Assembly (NCBI RefSeq): GCF_002934265.1
Contig: NZ_PTIX01000023.1
Location: 45,597 to 109,596 of the forward strand
DNA: 64,000 bases
Direction of reading: 5' to 3'
DNA from: Actinokineospora auranticolor
GTDB taxonomy: Bacteria > Actinomycetota > Actinomycetes > Mycobacteriales > Pseudonocardiaceae
Below the pieces are notes generated by a model that saw only the letters and a program-made list of their open reading frames with translations, was not told the origin of the DNA and did not search any database. Below are positions 63,273 through 64,000 of this stretch, in pieces. The first letter of the stretch is position 1, and each line of letters starts with the position of its first letter. The position numbers and the translations under genes are program-made.

Positions 63273-63555
63273 TTAGGCCAGTGGCACCCACCGTCGGGTT
63301 GATGGCCGCGAAGATGAACCACGCCCGCGATCAGCGCGGGCGAGACGGCGGCCGCGCTGATCGGGGTTGAGGTAGGTGTTGTGAACGGACTTGGCCATGC
63401 CGATCGTGAGCACGCCGACGAACTGGGTGTCCATACCGAGGTCGCGGACTGCGCGCTTGGCAACCTCGTCGTCGTGCTGGGGCGAGCCTTGGTCACGCCG
63501 TGGGACTCACCGGCAGAAGCAGTGACGAGGCCCGAATAGCCGGGGACATGGCCCG
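63273..63555 (-). pseudogene. Frameshifted remnant of an unrecognised gene
   Basis: On the minus strand the frame ending at the stop 63273-63275 reads 67 codons with good coding character, including HDDEVAKRAVRDLGMDTQF and LTIGMAKSVHNTYLNPDQ. Just upstream a different frame carries GHVPGYSGLVTASAGESHG, and the join would need a frameshift near 63480. No start codon with an SD is visible. I recognise no family. It lies where comM would be expected but does not resemble it. Confidence 0.4.
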
Positions 63556-63569
63556 GCTTGCCGTCGCCG

Positions 63570-63905
63570 CGAAGGTTGGGCGGTGACGTGCGTGCAAACC
63601 CGCGGCCCCCTCCCCTGCCACACGCCACACCTCCGGCCCGGCCATGCCCTCGCCCACTCCACCCCACTAGCTCGACACCACCGCACCACGGCAGGCGCCA
63701 CGGTCGCCCACGCGCACTGCGTGGAGGGCTGCTGCGGTGATCGGGCGGTGCCGTGAGCACAGCCCCGCATCCGCTACTCCTTCCGCACGCGGTACCTCCC
63801 TGCCGACCAAGTTCAGACGAACCACCATGACCGGCCCTTCGCCGACGCAACCCCACTAGCCCGAGATCACCACGCCACAACAGGCTCCGAAGTCGCCCAT
63901 GCCTG
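63570..63905. repeat. Two degenerate copies of a 189-bp-spaced repeat
   Basis: GGGCGGTGACGTG...CCCGCG and GGGCGGTGCCGTG...CCCGCA begin the two copies, and ACCCCACTAG (63661-63670 and 63850-63859) marks the best-conserved part, followed by CTCGACACCACC / CCCGAGATCACC and GTCGCCCA(C/T)GC. Spacing is 189 bp. No coding frame is shared. It is a fourth repeat family in this window. Between dprA and here (63096-63272) there is one unassigned minus-strand ORF without a known domain. Confidence 0.6.
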
Positions 63906-63919
63906 TGAGGTGCTTCGAA

Positions 63920-64000
63920 GTTTCCGGACAGTGGACCAAGTAGAATTGGGTTCTCTGGAAGGAGACGGTTTTGGCGGGATCAAGGAGGAGTTTCTCTCGG
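63920..64000 (+). mobile_element. Probable left end of an insertion sequence (IS3-like), cut by the window edge
   Basis: The last 80 bp change character: AGTTTCCGGACAGTGGACCA (about 63919-63938) resembles terminal inverted repeats of IS3-type elements. A strong SD (GGAAGGAG) precedes a TTG at 63971 that opens the frame LAGSRRSFSR, which runs off the window. The MAGSRRSFS-type start is common in IS3 OrfA transposases. Only ten codons are visible, so this is tentative. Confidence 0.45.

Overview
The window is high-GC actinobacterial chromosome with strong GC-third-position coding bias and frequent GTG/TTG starts. A mycothione reductase, a WhiG-type sigma factor and a gene order matching the Mycobacterium tuberculosis Rv2847c-Rv2896c neighbourhood (cysG, cob genes, mtr, map, PBP, GNAT, ispG-rip1-dxr, rlmN, cdsA-frr-pyrH, tsf-rpsB, M23 peptidase, xerC, dprA) point to a mycolate- or Pseudonocardiales-type actinomycete. 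The rpsB/M23 peptidase/whiG arrangement suggests a sporulating Pseudonocardiaceae-like lineage. This is inference from gene content; there is no rRNA in the window.

Left arm, 1-20.8 kb (accessory and mixed). A GMC oxidoreductase and a TetR regulator are followed by a compact sulfur-acquisition operon: a previously hidden 28-codon Cys-containing leader peptide, a dimethylsulfone monooxygenase (SfnG), a DszC/SfnB-like flavin monooxygenase and an FMN reductase. An aminotransferase follows, then a 1.5-kb non-coding array of degenerate 99-bp tandem repeats. Next come an SGNH hydrolase, an APH-like kinase, a DUF389 membrane protein, aspS, an XRE regulator, cysG, a Baeyer-Villiger-type monooxygenase, a membrane protein and a Tat lipoprotein hydrolase.

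Middle, 20.8-45 kb (core metabolism and envelope). Cobalamin genes cobL, cobM and, further on, cobQ alternate with bioF, secreted or membrane peptidases (S1, M15, M48), mtr, and a divergent MFS/FCD-regulator pair around a clear palindrome. A seven-gene minus-strand run follows: dxr-rip1-ispG-GNAT-STAND ATPase-PBP-map. It links isoprenoid precursor synthesis, regulated intramembrane proteolysis and peptidoglycan synthesis, and the STAND ATPase is an addition relative to M. tuberculosis.

Right arm, 45-64 kb. Small stress/membrane proteins, a beta-carbonic anhydrase and a VapC/FitA toxin-antitoxin pair lead to rlmN, a PadR regulator, a subtilase, a methyltransferase and a VOC protein. Then comes the translation/lipid block cdsA-frr-pyrH-tsf-rpsB, the divergent M23 peptidase, a 1.2-kb gene-free repeat region, and whiG-xerC-dprA. 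XerC carries an unusual insertion of about 85 residues. Immediately upstream of dprA, where comM would be expected, the conserved block breaks into a gene remnant, a 189-bp-spaced repeat and what looks like the left end of an insertion sequence.

The most interesting observations are the leader-peptide attenuator of the sulfur operon, in which a helix starting at the leader's stop codon buries the SfnG ribosome-binding site, and the four unrelated degenerate repeat arrays that fill all the long gene-free gaps.
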